From assembly GCA_963667605.2 (NCBI GenBank), contig CAXXUZ010000001.1, positions 1 to 64,000 of the forward strand: a stretch of DNA of 64,000 nucleotides, given 5' to 3'. Source of the DNA: JADLGL01 sp963667605 (GTDB lineage: Bacteria > Pseudomonadota > Alphaproteobacteria > Rhizobiales > Kaistiaceae). Within the stretch, counting starts at the first letter, position 1. Each line of letters begins with the position of its first letter. Below, piece by piece: positions 17,649-26,023 of the stretch. The notes below the pieces were generated by a model. The model was not told the origin of the DNA, did no database searches, and was given only the letters and a program-made list of their open reading frames with translations. The position numbers and the translations under genes were made by a program.

Positions 17649-18400
17649 GGACGAGGGCCCTGGGACGGACGCTCGCTGATAAAGGATCCGATCAAGCCAA
17701 ACCGGATCGTTTTTTGTCGCTTTAGCCAACAATTCCTCAACCCTTCCGTCCACGGCGGGGTCGAATGTCCGCCTTTTTTTCTCGGCACTTCTCCCAGTTG
17801 AAGACCGTATTCGGCTTTGCAGTACTCGATAAAGGACTGCCGATCGGTCATTCGAAAAAGCCGAAAGCGATTCACGAGTTGATCAATCAATCCGAGCCAG
17901 TGATCATACTCCTGACGACCTCGCGGCGCGTATAACGGGATGTCCGCCACGCTAAGAGACCGTGTTTGCACGTTGTTGATATCCAAGGCTTCGAGGACTG
18001 CATCCCCACGTCGTGTCAATCGCTTCGGCCGAAATGCAAGGGACGAAGCCAACTGTGCCCCTGGCTCTCGTACAATCGCGACGATCGGATCCGAAACGAC
18101 TGCGGCAAGCATCGCTGTGTCATGGCCCATTACCGCCTCGACGCGCGCTACCGAGGCGACTGCCCTGTAGAAATCGGCGACGCTCCTCCGCCAACGATCG
18201 CGATCCAGACCCTCTTGCCTGAACCCAGGGGCGATCAGTTCGCCGCATTCCTGTCGCCACAGCCATCTGCGCGTCGCGAAACGCAGCGATGTCCCACTGG
18301 TCCTTGGAATATGGTGGAAGAAGAACGGTTTCTTCAAGATTTGCCTGGCTGGATTGGTGACGAAGAAGATCTCTAGGTTGCCACTCTTGTCAGGCCTCAT
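17649..18400 (-). pseudogene. Sulfotransferase-like gene truncated by IS3
   Basis: About 250 codons remain, read from ATG 18400. The start FFFHHIPRTSGTSLR is the 5'-phosphosulfate-binding loop of the carbohydrate/heparan-type sulfotransferase family (HIPK/RTxGTS). A second segment DPIVAIVREPGAQLASS fits the 3'-phosphate-binding motif (R-P…S). The remaining C-terminal part is replaced by IS3 sequence. It would use PAPS as donor; the acceptor is unknown. Its upstream region is the inner face of the 51-bp repeat of the miniature element. Confidence 0.65.
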
Positions 18401-18416
18401 TGGGACTCTCGGCAGA

Positions 18417-18802
18417 TAAAATCATAGGCGTGCTTATCCCCAAACTGAAAAGAGAGGCAAAGGTCAGTATTGCACGCTATTCAGAAACTTGAAGAGTATG
18501 AGCCGACATTCCCCAGATGACATCCAAATTCGCGGAAATCGTACCACGGCCCCATCTCCAAGGGAACTCTGTTCCCATTGCAGCCATCCGATGACATGAT
18601 TTTGGTAATCGGCCAGCGCGTGGAAGGCCATTTGGTCGTTTCTCTTGCCATCCAGACACACCTCTCGTGTCGCAATCTCCTTGCCGTCGATTCCCTCGGC
18701 CTACGCCGGAGCGGGTCTTCGTCGTAGATCATCAATCAGGCTCAAGATTTTCTGACCTTTGCCTCTCTTTTCAGTTTGGGGATAAGCACGCCTATGATTT
18801 TA
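18417..18802. mobile_element. 386-bp miniature element with perfect 51-bp terminal inverted repeats
   Basis: Bases 18417-18467 are the exact reverse complement of 18752-18802. The interior (18503-18754) is the 3' end of an IS1380-type transposase gene and its tail, also present at 36791-37042. No complete gene fits. A third copy of the end repeat lies at 37930-37976. The structure is that of an internally deleted, non-autonomous IS derivative. It sits between the truncated sulfotransferase and the truncated RadC-like gene, and its right end runs into the latter's reading frame. Confidence 0.8.
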
Positions 18803-19396
18803 GCCCGCATGGACCGCGCGGGCCCCGCCGCCCTCGACGACCATGAGCTGCTCGGCGTCGTCGGCATCGACATCGCGACGCTCGCCGCCGCGGGAGGCCT
18901 GCGCGAGCTCTTCGACGACCCCGACGACAGACTCAGGACCTTCCTCTTGCCCGCCGAGGACCGCGCCATGGTCCATGCTCTGCACGAGCTCCACGCCCGG
19001 TGGATGGAGGCCCGGCTGCGACGCGACGGGGCGCTCACCTCGCCGGCCCACACCCGGCGCTATGTCGAGGCCCGCCTTCGCGGGCTTCGCAATGGAGTCT
19101 TCGGAGTCATCCACCTCGACAACCGCCACCAGCCGATACTCGTCGAAGTGCTTTTTCGCGGCACCATCGATGGTGCCACCGTGCATCCCCGCGTCGTCGT
19201 GCGCCGGGCCATGATGCACAACGCCGCCGCGCTCATCGCCTTTCATCAGCACCCGTCGGGGGTCGCGGAACCCAGCCGCGCCGACCGGGCCATCACCAAG
19301 CGACTCGTCGAGGCATTGGCCCTCGTCGACGTGCGCCTCATCGACCACTTCGTCGTCGGCGACGGGGAGGTCGTTTCGTTCGCCGAACGCGGCTGA
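18794..19396 (+). CDS. RadC-like JAB/MPN-domain protein, 5'-truncated
   Basis: About 200 codons; TTG 18776, ATG 18794 and ATG 18809 are possible starts, all in or next to the miniature element's end. RadC signature: GVFGVIHLDNRHQPI, HNAAALIAFHQHPSG and the zinc-binding pattern H-x-H-x7-S-x2-D (HQHPSGVAEPSRAD), then LVDVRLIDHFVVG. The helix-hairpin-helix-like N-terminus (GPAALDDHELLGVV) is only partly present, since the usual RERLL start is replaced by element sequence. Zinc-metalloprotease fold; no biochemical role in repair is proven for the family. RadC-like genes often mark mobile islands. Confidence 0.75.
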   Translation: MILARMDRAGPAALDDHELLGVVGIDIATLAAAGGLRELFDDPDDRLRTFLLPAEDRAMVHALHELHARWMEARLRRDGALTSPAHTRRYVEARLRGLRNGVFGVIHLDNRHQPILVEVLFRGTIDGATVHPRVVVRRAMMHNAAALIAFHQHPSGVAEPSRADRAITKRLVEALALVDVRLIDHFVVGDGEVVSFAERG

Positions 19397-19457
19397 CTGT
19401 AGCGCCGGGCGCCTCGACCGTCGTCATGCTGCGCAGCCGGCCCGGCGACCGCCGGGT

Positions 19458-19850
19458 TCACCCCCGCCGCGCGAGCCAGTACCACGCAATCCACACCGGC
19501 ACGCTGAGCACCACCGCATAAACGGCAATCGCGACCGGACCGAGCAGCCCCGCCACCAGCGACGCCGCCACCGTGGCGGCGCCCAGCACCATCCCCGCCA
19601 CCCATGCACCTCGCTGGTAGCCGAGCCACCACAGCCGCCGACACCCGAGCGCGAGCGGCAGGCCGCCGGGCGCGACCGGCACGAGCGAACCCACCATCAT
19701 CGGAACCGTCGCCAGCCACATGCCGGGCTCAGCCGCCGGCCCGGAGTCCGCCCCGAACCGGACGATTGCCTGCACCACGAGCCCGGCCGGCAGCCACAGC
19801 AGCGCCAGCGCCCAGAACCGCCACCGTCCCGTCCTTTGCCGTCTCGCCAT
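19458..19850 (-). CDS. Small integral membrane protein, unknown
   Basis: 130 codons with four hydrophobic segments (about residues 11-30, 43-66, 84-103 and 106-124) separated by short basic or Gly-rich loops. Positive charges lie at both ends (MARRQRTGRWR and ARRG). No family is recognised. It runs towards the RadC-like gene. Upstream there is a long gap before ybgC. Confidence 0.5.
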   Translation of the reverse strand: MARRQRTGRWRFWALALLWLPAGLVVQAIVRFGADSGPAAEPGMWLATVPMMVGSLVPVAPGGLPLALGCRRLWWLGYQRGAWVAGMVLGAATVAASLVAGLLGPVAIAVYAVVLSVPVWIAWYWLARRG

Positions 19851-20283
19851 GCCTCGCCCGAACCGTAGGCCGCTCCCATGCGAGCCCTCGCCCCGTTCGA
19901 CCCTTCAGCCGGGATTCCCCGGATTGCTTCTCCCAGCCGCCGACAATGATAGCAGAATGGGCATCCGACCGCGAATCCGGCCCTGAGCCGTCATGATAGG
20001 CTGTAGTCCGCACTTGATCGGGCTGATTTGGTGATGAGAAGCCCGACCCGGTGCTTCTCGCCATCATCGGCATGATCACGGGACGACTGCCGGCAATTCT
20101 GACAGACATGAGCGTCGGCGCGTTGAGGGTGCAGCCAACTCACTCCGCCCCCCTGCAATAACAAGGGCCGGCAAGTACGGGCCGGGAACGGCTTTGTGCT
20201 CCTGGTGTGTCTCTTAGCCCACAGGTTCTCGCCTCGTTCTGCACGAACTCGCATGAGCCGGCACGATAGAATGGCCAGAATGC
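19851..20283. other. Gene-poor gap before ybgC
   Basis: Over 430 bases with only short, low-quality frames on both strands. ruvB, which often precedes ybgC in alphaproteobacteria, is not here. I see no tRNA, hairpin or clear promoter. It is probably the joint between the mobile zone and the housekeeping block. Confidence 0.4.
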
Positions 20284-20697
20284 TTGGGTTTTGGCGGCGT
20301 TGATAGGGCGAGTAGGGTCTATTACGAAGACACCGATTTCTCAGGTTTGGTCTATCACGGCGCTTACGTCCGCTTTCTTGAGCGCGGTCGCTCCGATTTC
20401 CTCCGCTGCATTGGTATTTCGCACGCCGATTTGGCCAAGGAAGGGCCTCATTTTGCTGTCTCGGAGATGACGCTTTCCTTCCATCGGTCGGCCAAGATAG
20501 ACGATGTCGTCGAGGTGAACACGCGCGTGGGTGAAGTGAAGGGTGCGCGGGTTGTCCTGGATCAGGCGGTGTTGCGCGGCGGCGAGCGACTGGTCGAAGC
20601 GCGGGTTGCCGTCGCGTTGATCGACGGTGAAGGACGGCCGCGGCGATTTCCCGATGCGGTGCGCGGGCCGCTGGCGGCGCGAAGCACCGGGAGCTAA
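20284..20697 (+). CDS. ybgC: Acyl-CoA thioesterase YbgC
   Basis: 137 codons of the hot-dog 4HBT family. The catalytic segment RVYYEDTDFSGLVYHGAYVRFLERGR contains Asp18 and His25 as in E. coli YbgC. The fold continues through strands ending VEARVAVALIDGEGRPRR. It hydrolyses short-chain acyl-CoA and is tied to the Tol-Pal envelope system. The only start in this frame before the motif is TTG 20284 (an upstream TGA closes the frame at 20254), with a weak ribosome site, so the original N-terminus may be altered. It precedes tolQ by 180 bases. Confidence 0.88.
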   Translation: MGFGGVDRASRVYYEDTDFSGLVYHGAYVRFLERGRSDFLRCIGISHADLAKEGPHFAVSEMTLSFHRSAKIDDVVEVNTRVGEVKGARVVLDQAVLRGGERLVEARVAVALIDGEGRPRRFPDAVRGPLAARSTGS

Positions 20698-20879
20698 CGC
20701 TTCGTTAAGGATAATAGACCGACCAATGGGGCGTGTGGAATAAGCGCTTCGGCCCTTCTTTGAACAAATTTGGCGGTGAGGGGACGCGAACGATCTGTTG
20801 GAGGCCATCCTCCTAACTCCGGCCCAACGCAAACGTGTCTCGTCGGCAGTTTCGGCGCCGTCTTCATGAGGATTTTCGC

Positions 20880-21566
20880 ATGCCCGAAATCTTGAATGGC
20901 GATCTCTCTCTGATTTCGCTGTTCTTGGAGGCAGATTGGTTGGTGCAGGCCGTCGTTGTCGGCCTGCTCGCCGCATCGGTCTGGTCGTGGGGGATCATCC
21001 TCGACAAGACCTTCATGTTCTGGCGGGCCAACCAGCAGATGGACCGGTTCGAAAAGGTGTTCTGGTCCGGCCAGTCGCTGGATGAGCTCTATCGCACGCT
21101 GCACAATCGCAATACCGCAGGCCCGGCGGCGGTTTTTGTGGCGGCGATGAGGGAATGGAAGCGGAGCTATGAGAGTGGCGCCCGCGCTCCGGTCGGCATG
21201 CAGATGCGGATCGACAAGGTGCTTGAGGTCACCATCGGGCGGGAAATGGAGCGGATGGAACGTCGTTTATTGTTCCTCGCCAGCACCGGCTCTGCGGCGC
21301 CCTTTGTCGGCCTTTTTGGTACGGTATGGGGGATCATGGTTTCGTTTCAGGGGATCGCGATCAGCGGCTCCAGTTCGCTGGCGGTGGTTGCTCCCGGCAT
21401 CGCCCAGGCCCTGCTGGCAACCGCGCTTGGTCTGTTTGCTGCAATTCCGGCGGTTGTCGGTTTCAACAAATTGTCCAATTCCGCGGGGAGAATAGGCCGG
21501 CGCCTCGAAGGGTTCGCCGACGAATTCTCGGCGATCCTGTCGCGGCAAGCTGACGAGAGGAGCTGA
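20880..21566 (+). CDS. tolQ: Tol-Pal system protein TolQ
   Basis: 228 codons from ATG 20880, with GAGG nine bases before it. An upstream in-frame start at 20835 lacks support. MotA/ExbB/TolQ family: a first membrane helix (residues 20-40), a long cytoplasmic domain, and two C-terminal helices in LLFLASTGSAAPFVGLFGTVWGIM and LAVVAPGIAQALLATALGLFAAIPAVVGFN. With TolR it forms the proton channel that drives TolA and pulls the outer membrane in during division. It is the first gene of tolQRAB-pal-cpoB, spaced by only a few bases from tolR. Confidence 0.95.
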   Translation: MPEILNGDLSLISLFLEADWLVQAVVVGLLAASVWSWGIILDKTFMFWRANQQMDRFEKVFWSGQSLDELYRTLHNRNTAGPAAVFVAAMREWKRSYESGARAPVGMQMRIDKVLEVTIGREMERMERRLLFLASTGSAAPFVGLFGTVWGIMVSFQGIAISGSSSLAVVAPGIAQALLATALGLFAAIPAVVGFNKLSNSAGRIGRRLEGFADEFSAILSRQADERS

Positions 21567-21568
21567 CA

Positions 21569-22012
21569 GTGGCCGCGTCGTTGTCAGCACGGCTGAATCA
21601 GGGCCGCCGCGGCCGACGGCGTTATGCGCCGATCAGTGAAATCAATGTGACGCCGTTGGTCGACGTCATGCTGGTGCTACTGATCGTGTTCATGATCTCG
21701 GCACCGCTGTTGGCGACGGGGGTTGCCATCGATTTGCCGCCAAGCGAGGCGGGAGCGCTCGCAACCGACACCGAGCCGGTCACCGTCACGGTCAATGCCG
21801 ACGGCCAGATATTCATCGGCGAGACTGAGACCACCATCGATCGGTTGGTCCCAACGCTCCTCGAAATGACAGAAAACAATCTCGATCAGCGCCTTTTCGT
21901 TCGCGGCGATCGAGCATCGAGCTATGGTGCGGTGATGCTGGTGATGGGCGCGATCAACGCTGCTGGGTTCACCCAGATCGGCCTCGTGACCCTGCCCGTC
22001 GAGGAGAACTGA
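21569..22012 (+). CDS. tolR: Tol-Pal system protein TolR
   Basis: 147 codons from GTG, two bases after tolQ. ExbD/TolR family: a basic N-terminus, then ISEINVTPLVDVMLVLLIVFM, where Asp32 is the conserved proton-carrying residue in the single membrane helix. A periplasmic domain follows, which ends with the TolR pattern FVRGDRASSYGAVMLVMGAINAAGF. Works with TolQ as the motor of the Tol system. Confidence 0.95.
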   Translation: MAASLSARLNQGRRGRRRYAPISEINVTPLVDVMLVLLIVFMISAPLLATGVAIDLPPSEAGALATDTEPVTVTVNADGQIFIGETETTIDRLVPTLLEMTENNLDQRLFVRGDRASSYGAVMLVMGAINAAGFTQIGLVTLPVEEN

Positions 22013-22017
22013 CGGCG

Positions 22018-22902
22018 ATGCGTGCCGGTCTTGTCGTTTCGCTTTCCGGTCACGCCGTTTTGGTGGTCGCGGGCCTGGTGTCGTTGCCGGCGGCCGTTGT
22101 CACTGGGGACGTTCGGCTCCAAGAACTTCCAGTTGAGTTCATCCAGATCGCTGAGGTCACCGAGTTGGCGATCGGCCTCGACGTCACCGCGCCGGCGCCC
22201 GAACCGCCGCCGGAACTGGATCCTGAGCCGGTTGCGGATGATCCCGAGTTCCCGACGCCGGTTGAAGTCGCGGCCGTTGCTCCCGAGGAGCCCGCCGCGG
22301 CCGAGCCGCTCCCCGAGCCAGCTCCGGAGCCGGAACCCACCCCATCCCCTGAACCGGTCCCCGCCGCGATCGCACCAACGCCGATGCCGCGACCTCGACA
22401 GCTGCAAGACGCTGATCCCGAGCCGGTTCCCGGTGCCGGGCCAGAGCCCGATCCGCCGGTGATTGCCGAGGCGTCACCAGCCGAGCCGGCGGAGGATGAC
22501 CGCATCGCAGCGTTACTCAATGAACCCGGAATCGGCGACGGCGCGGCCGAAGCAGGGCCGATCGAACTCGGCGTCGACGCAGGCGCTGTCACGACTGAAT
22601 TGACGGTGAGTGAAATCGACGCCTTAGCCTCGGCGATCGGCGATTGCTGGTATCCGCCGAATGGCTGGGTCGATCCGGCCGAGATCCGGGTGGTGGTCCA
22701 ATTCCGCCTCAATCGTGATGGTACGGTGATAGGCGTTCCGAGTGTGGTTCAGGCGCCGGCCGGGCGTTTTGCAGTGGTGGCCACCGAACGCGCTCTTTTC
22801 GCAGTTCGCCAATGCGCGCCCTATCAATTGCCGCCGGACAAATACGAAGCCTGGCAAGAGGTCAGGATCACATTCGATCCGCTCGAGATGTTCCTGCCAT
22901 GA
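22018..22902 (+). CDS. tolA: Tol-Pal system protein TolA
   Basis: 294 codons. One N-terminal membrane helix (residues 5-26), a long Pro/Glu/Ala-rich periplasmic linker (residues 55-165, PEP and PEPEP runs in place of the Ala/Lys coiled coil of enterobacteria), then a TolA/TonB-type C-terminal domain. It contains two Cys (AIGDCWYPPNGW and AVRQCAPYQLPP) that likely form a disulfide. It links the TolQR motor to Pal and TolB. Located five bases after tolR. Confidence 0.92.
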   Translation: MRAGLVVSLSGHAVLVVAGLVSLPAAVVTGDVRLQELPVEFIQIAEVTELAIGLDVTAPAPEPPPELDPEPVADDPEFPTPVEVAAVAPEEPAAAEPLPEPAPEPEPTPSPEPVPAAIAPTPMPRPRQLQDADPEPVPGAGPEPDPPVIAEASPAEPAEDDRIAALLNEPGIGDGAAEAGPIELGVDAGAVTTELTVSEIDALASAIGDCWYPPNGWVDPAEIRVVVQFRLNRDGTVIGVPSVVQAPAGRFAVVATERALFAVRQCAPYQLPPDKYEAWQEVRITFDPLEMFLP

Positions 22903-22939
22903 ATGGCCAGAATGAGCGGATGACCGGGGATTTTACGCC

Positions 22940-24301
22940 ATGATGCTTGACGCTCGCTCGGAGCGCTCGCCGATGGCTGGCTTCGCCCTCCGTTTGCTGC
23001 TGCTGGTCGGAGGCCTGACATTGCTCGCCGCGCCCCCGGCCTCCGCGGTGCTCGAGCTCGACATTACCCGCGGCAATGCCGACCCGCTGCCAATTGCCAT
23101 ACCCGATCTCGTCGGCCGGGGCGCCGATGCCGCGCTTGGTGCCGAGATCGCCGCAGTGGTGACCGCCGACCTCCGCCGTTCGGGCGTCTTCGCGCCGGCC
23201 GATCCGGCCGACTTCATCCAGCGGGACATCAATCCGGACGCGGCGCCGCGTTTCGGAGATTGGCGCATCATCGCTGCCCAGGCCCTGATTACCGGACGGG
23301 TGGTGACCGAGCCCGGGGGTCAGATCCGGACCGAAATCCGGCTCTGGGACGTGTTCGCCGGCGAGCAGCTGATTGGCCAGTCCTTTGTCACCGGCCGGGA
23401 GAATTGGCGGCGGGTCGCCCATCTCATCGCCGATATCGTGTACGAGCGCCTTACCGGCGAGCCAGGCTATTTCGACTCTCAGATCGTATTCATCGACGAA
23501 ACTGGCCCCAAGGATAACCGGGTCAAGCGGTTGACGGTGATGGACCAAGATGGCGCGAATCTTCGCTATCTCACCGCGGCCGACGACTATCTGCTGGTAC
23601 TGACGCCCCGCTTCAGCCCGAACTCTCAGGATATTGCCTATATGGTCTATCCGCGCCGAGGTGACCCCCGGGTCGTCCTCTACAACACCGTCACTCGGCA
23701 GGAGGAGGTGCTCGGCAATTTCCCTGGCACTACTTTTGCGCCGCGCTTCTCGCCCGACGGGACCAAGGTGATCATGAGTCTGTTGGAGGGGCCCGACAGC
23801 AATATCTTCACTTTCGATTTGCGCACCGGGCAGACGGTGCGGTTGACTAACGCCGCCGCGATCGACACCAGCCCGAGTTATTCACCCGATAGCCAAAGGA
23901 TCGCTTTCACCTCTGATCGGGGCGGCTCGGCGCAGATCTATGTGATGAATGCCGATGGCTCCAGCCAGACCCGGATCAGTCGCGGCGAAGGCTCCTATTC
24001 GACCCCGGTGTGGTCGCCGCGCGGCGATCTGATTGCTTTCACGCGGCAGTCGGGCGGCTATTTCGAAATCGGGGTGATGCGGCCGGACGGTACGGGCGAG
24101 CGGCTTTTGACACAAACCTTGGAAGTTCAAGAGGGGCCGACTTGGTCACCGAATGGCAGGGTAATTATCTTCACTCGCGAGATCCCCGGTGAGAATGGGG
24201 GGCCGCAGCTGTGGTCGATCGACCTCACCGGCTACAATGAAATCCGAATTCCGACGCCGTCCTTCGCCTCCGACCCGTCTTGGTCGCCCTTGCTCAACTA
24301 G
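22940..24301 (+). CDS. tolB: Tol-Pal system protein TolB
   Basis: 453 codons. Signal peptide around residues 14-38 (AGFALRLLLLVGGLTLLAAPPASA), with alternative ATGs at 22940, 22943 and 22973. The N-terminal domain (residues 40-170) has the TolB_N pattern QALITGRV…DVFAGEQLIGQSF. Residues 215-450 form a six-bladed beta propeller with FSPDG, YSPDSQRIAF and WSPRGDLIAF repeats. It is a periplasmic partner of Pal and TolA. Follows tolA by 37 bases. Confidence 0.95.
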   Translation: MMLDARSERSPMAGFALRLLLLVGGLTLLAAPPASAVLELDITRGNADPLPIAIPDLVGRGADAALGAEIAAVVTADLRRSGVFAPADPADFIQRDINPDAAPRFGDWRIIAAQALITGRVVTEPGGQIRTEIRLWDVFAGEQLIGQSFVTGRENWRRVAHLIADIVYERLTGEPGYFDSQIVFIDETGPKDNRVKRLTVMDQDGANLRYLTAADDYLLVLTPRFSPNSQDIAYMVYPRRGDPRVVLYNTVTRQEEVLGNFPGTTFAPRFSPDGTKVIMSLLEGPDSNIFTFDLRTGQTVRLTNAAAIDTSPSYSPDSQRIAFTSDRGGSAQIYVMNADGSSQTRISRGEGSYSTPVWSPRGDLIAFTRQSGGYFEIGVMRPDGTGERLLTQTLEVQEGPTWSPNGRVIIFTREIPGENGGPQLWSIDLTGYNEIRIPTPSFASDPSWSPLLN

Positions 24302-24475
24302 CGCGTGATGATAGCGTATTTTGGGGGGATCGATCATGGCGGTGACCGCGATTGGCTACCCAAGTCTTCGTGCTGGCACAATCTTTCGTTCCACGGTGCC
24401 CGGCTCGAAACCGGTGCTTAACCATCACGCGTCACCCTGTGCCCAGCCCGATTTCGGGCAAGGAGAGAAACCCCG

Positions 24476-24982
24476 ATGTTCCGAGTAGCTGATACGCTGC
24501 GTACCGGCCGAGCGGCCGTCGCGCTCGCTCTTACGTTGATTTTGGCCGCCTGTGCGCAAAACCAGGGCGACCCCGGCGATGGCGCCATTGTCGCTGGCGC
24601 CCTTGGCACCGGCCCCGGCAGCGTGCAGGAATTCACGATCACAGTTGGCGATCGGGTCTTTTTCGAAACTGACTCCTCCGAACTATCGGCCGCTTCCCGC
24701 GCTACGCTTGACCACCAGGCGCAATGGTTACTGCTTTATCCCCAGTACACGGTCATCATCGAAGGCCATGCCGATGAACGTGGCACCCGTGAATACAATA
24801 TCGCGCTTGGCGGCCGTCGGGCTGCGGCAGTCCAGGCTTATTTGGCGTCGCGCGGTGTTCTGTTGAGCCGGATAAGTACTATTTCCTACGGCAAGGAGCG
24901 GCCGGTCGCGGTCTGCAATGACATTTCCTGCTGGTCGCAAAACCGCCGCGCGGTTACCGCGATCAACAATGTCGGCGTCTAG
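24476..24982 (+). CDS. pal: Peptidoglycan-associated lipoprotein Pal
   Basis: 168 codons. Lipoprotein signal with lipobox LILAAC (Cys26). Residues 55-165 are an OmpA-like peptidoglycan-binding domain with FFETDSSELS, IEGHADERGTREYN and the conserved ALGGRRAAAVQAYL. Outer-membrane anchored, it binds murein and TolA/TolB. RBS AAGGAGAG lies ten bases upstream. The gap of 174 bases after tolB may hold a separate promoter. Confidence 0.95.
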   Translation: MFRVADTLRTGRAAVALALTLILAACAQNQGDPGDGAIVAGALGTGPGSVQEFTITVGDRVFFETDSSELSAASRATLDHQAQWLLLYPQYTVIIEGHADERGTREYNIALGGRRAAAVQAYLASRGVLLSRISTISYGKERPVAVCNDISCWSQNRRAVTAINNVGV

Positions 24983-25111
24983 GTCGGGCCATTAATCACC
25001 GCCGAGAGCAGACGGTTTTGTGATGCCGCCGTTTATTACGCCCCAATTTCGCCGAGTCCGACCCGCATGGTCCGCTTGCGGCCTTCACTGGAGTTGGCGC
25101 GAGAGGAAGCC

Positions 25112-26023
25112 ATGAGAGTTAAAGCCTTGGTTGCCGCGGTCGGTCTGGCGGTCAGCATGGCCGCCTCGCTGCCGGCGCCGAGCCAAGCACAAGACGCGGC
25201 CGAGCTGGCCTTGAGGATCGATTGGTTGGAGGCACGGTTGCGAACCCTAACCGGCCTGATCGAAGAGTTGGTCTTTCAGGTCCAGGATCTTGAGCAATTG
25301 GTCGCCGTGCTACGCGCCGACAATGAGGCCCTTTATCGTCTCCTTGGCGAGGCCGACATTGGGCCCAATCGGGCGCTGGTCGCAGCCGCTCCGGTGGCGG
25401 AAATGCCAGCTGTGGGCGCGCCGCTTCGGATCGGTAACGCGCCGGCCATTCTGGGCGAGGTTCCGGCCGATCCGGCGCAACAGATCGCTGGCGGCCCGCT
25501 CGATCTGATGCAGGCAATCCGTCCCGATGGCGGCTTCAATATCGACGACGGTGTCAATGTGGTGGGCGGCGGTGTGCCGGCGGCCGGGCTCCTGGTTGAA
25601 CCGGAAGAGCCGGCCGCGCCGCAAGTCGCAGCACTAACTGGCGTTGCCGCGGCCGATTATGACATCGGCTATCGATATGTGCTCAATGGCGACTACGCGC
25701 TCGCCGAAGACGTCTTCCGCAATTTCCTGGTGGCCTATCCTGGCAATCCTCTTTCTGTCGATGCCCGGTTCTGGTTGGCCGAAAGCATGTTCTCCCGCGG
25801 GATGTATCGCGAGGCGGCGAGTGAGTTCTATGACGCCTTTATCGCCAATCCGCAGCATGAAAAAGCTCCCGACATGCTGCTGAAGCTCGGAATCTCGCTG
25901 GCCCAGCTCGGACAGGCGGAGGCCGCTTGCGGCACCTTCGAACAAGTGCTGCAGCGATATCCTGATGTGTCCAACGCGCTCAGGCTGCGGCTTGCGACCG
26001 AACAGGTCAATGCCGGCTGCTGA
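25112..26023 (+). CDS. cpoB: Tol-Pal-associated periplasmic protein CpoB (YbgF)
   Basis: 303 codons from ATG 25112 (RBS GAGGAAG). Signal peptide to about residue 27 (…PAPSQAQ). Residues 30-85 form a coiled coil that would trimerise. A low-complexity middle part leads to TPR repeats (residues 185-300: AADYDIGYRYVLNGDYALAEDVF, FWLAESMFSRGMYREAASEFYDAF). CpoB couples peptidoglycan synthesis to Tol-driven constriction. The last codons overlap the start of tilS. Confidence 0.92.
   Translation: MRVKALVAAVGLAVSMAASLPAPSQAQDAAELALRIDWLEARLRTLTGLIEELVFQVQDLEQLVAVLRADNEALYRLLGEADIGPNRALVAAAPVAEMPAVGAPLRIGNAPAILGEVPADPAQQIAGGPLDLMQAIRPDGGFNIDDGVNVVGGGVPAAGLLVEPEEPAAPQVAALTGVAAADYDIGYRYVLNGDYALAEDVFRNFLVAYPGNPLSVDARFWLAESMFSRGMYREAASEFYDAFIANPQHEKAPDMLLKLGISLAQLGQAEAACGTFEQVLQRYPDVSNALRLRLATEQVNAGC

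Noticed and set aside
17186..18400. A single 404-residue sulfotransferase-transposase fusion protein
   Set aside because: The frame crosses the IS3 terminal repeat at 17648 and a 2-base shift in orfA; it is an accidental fusion, not a natural chimera.
19991..20254. 87-codon minus-strand frame before ybgC
   Set aside because: No ribosome site, no recognisable domain, and unusual composition; treated as non-coding gap.
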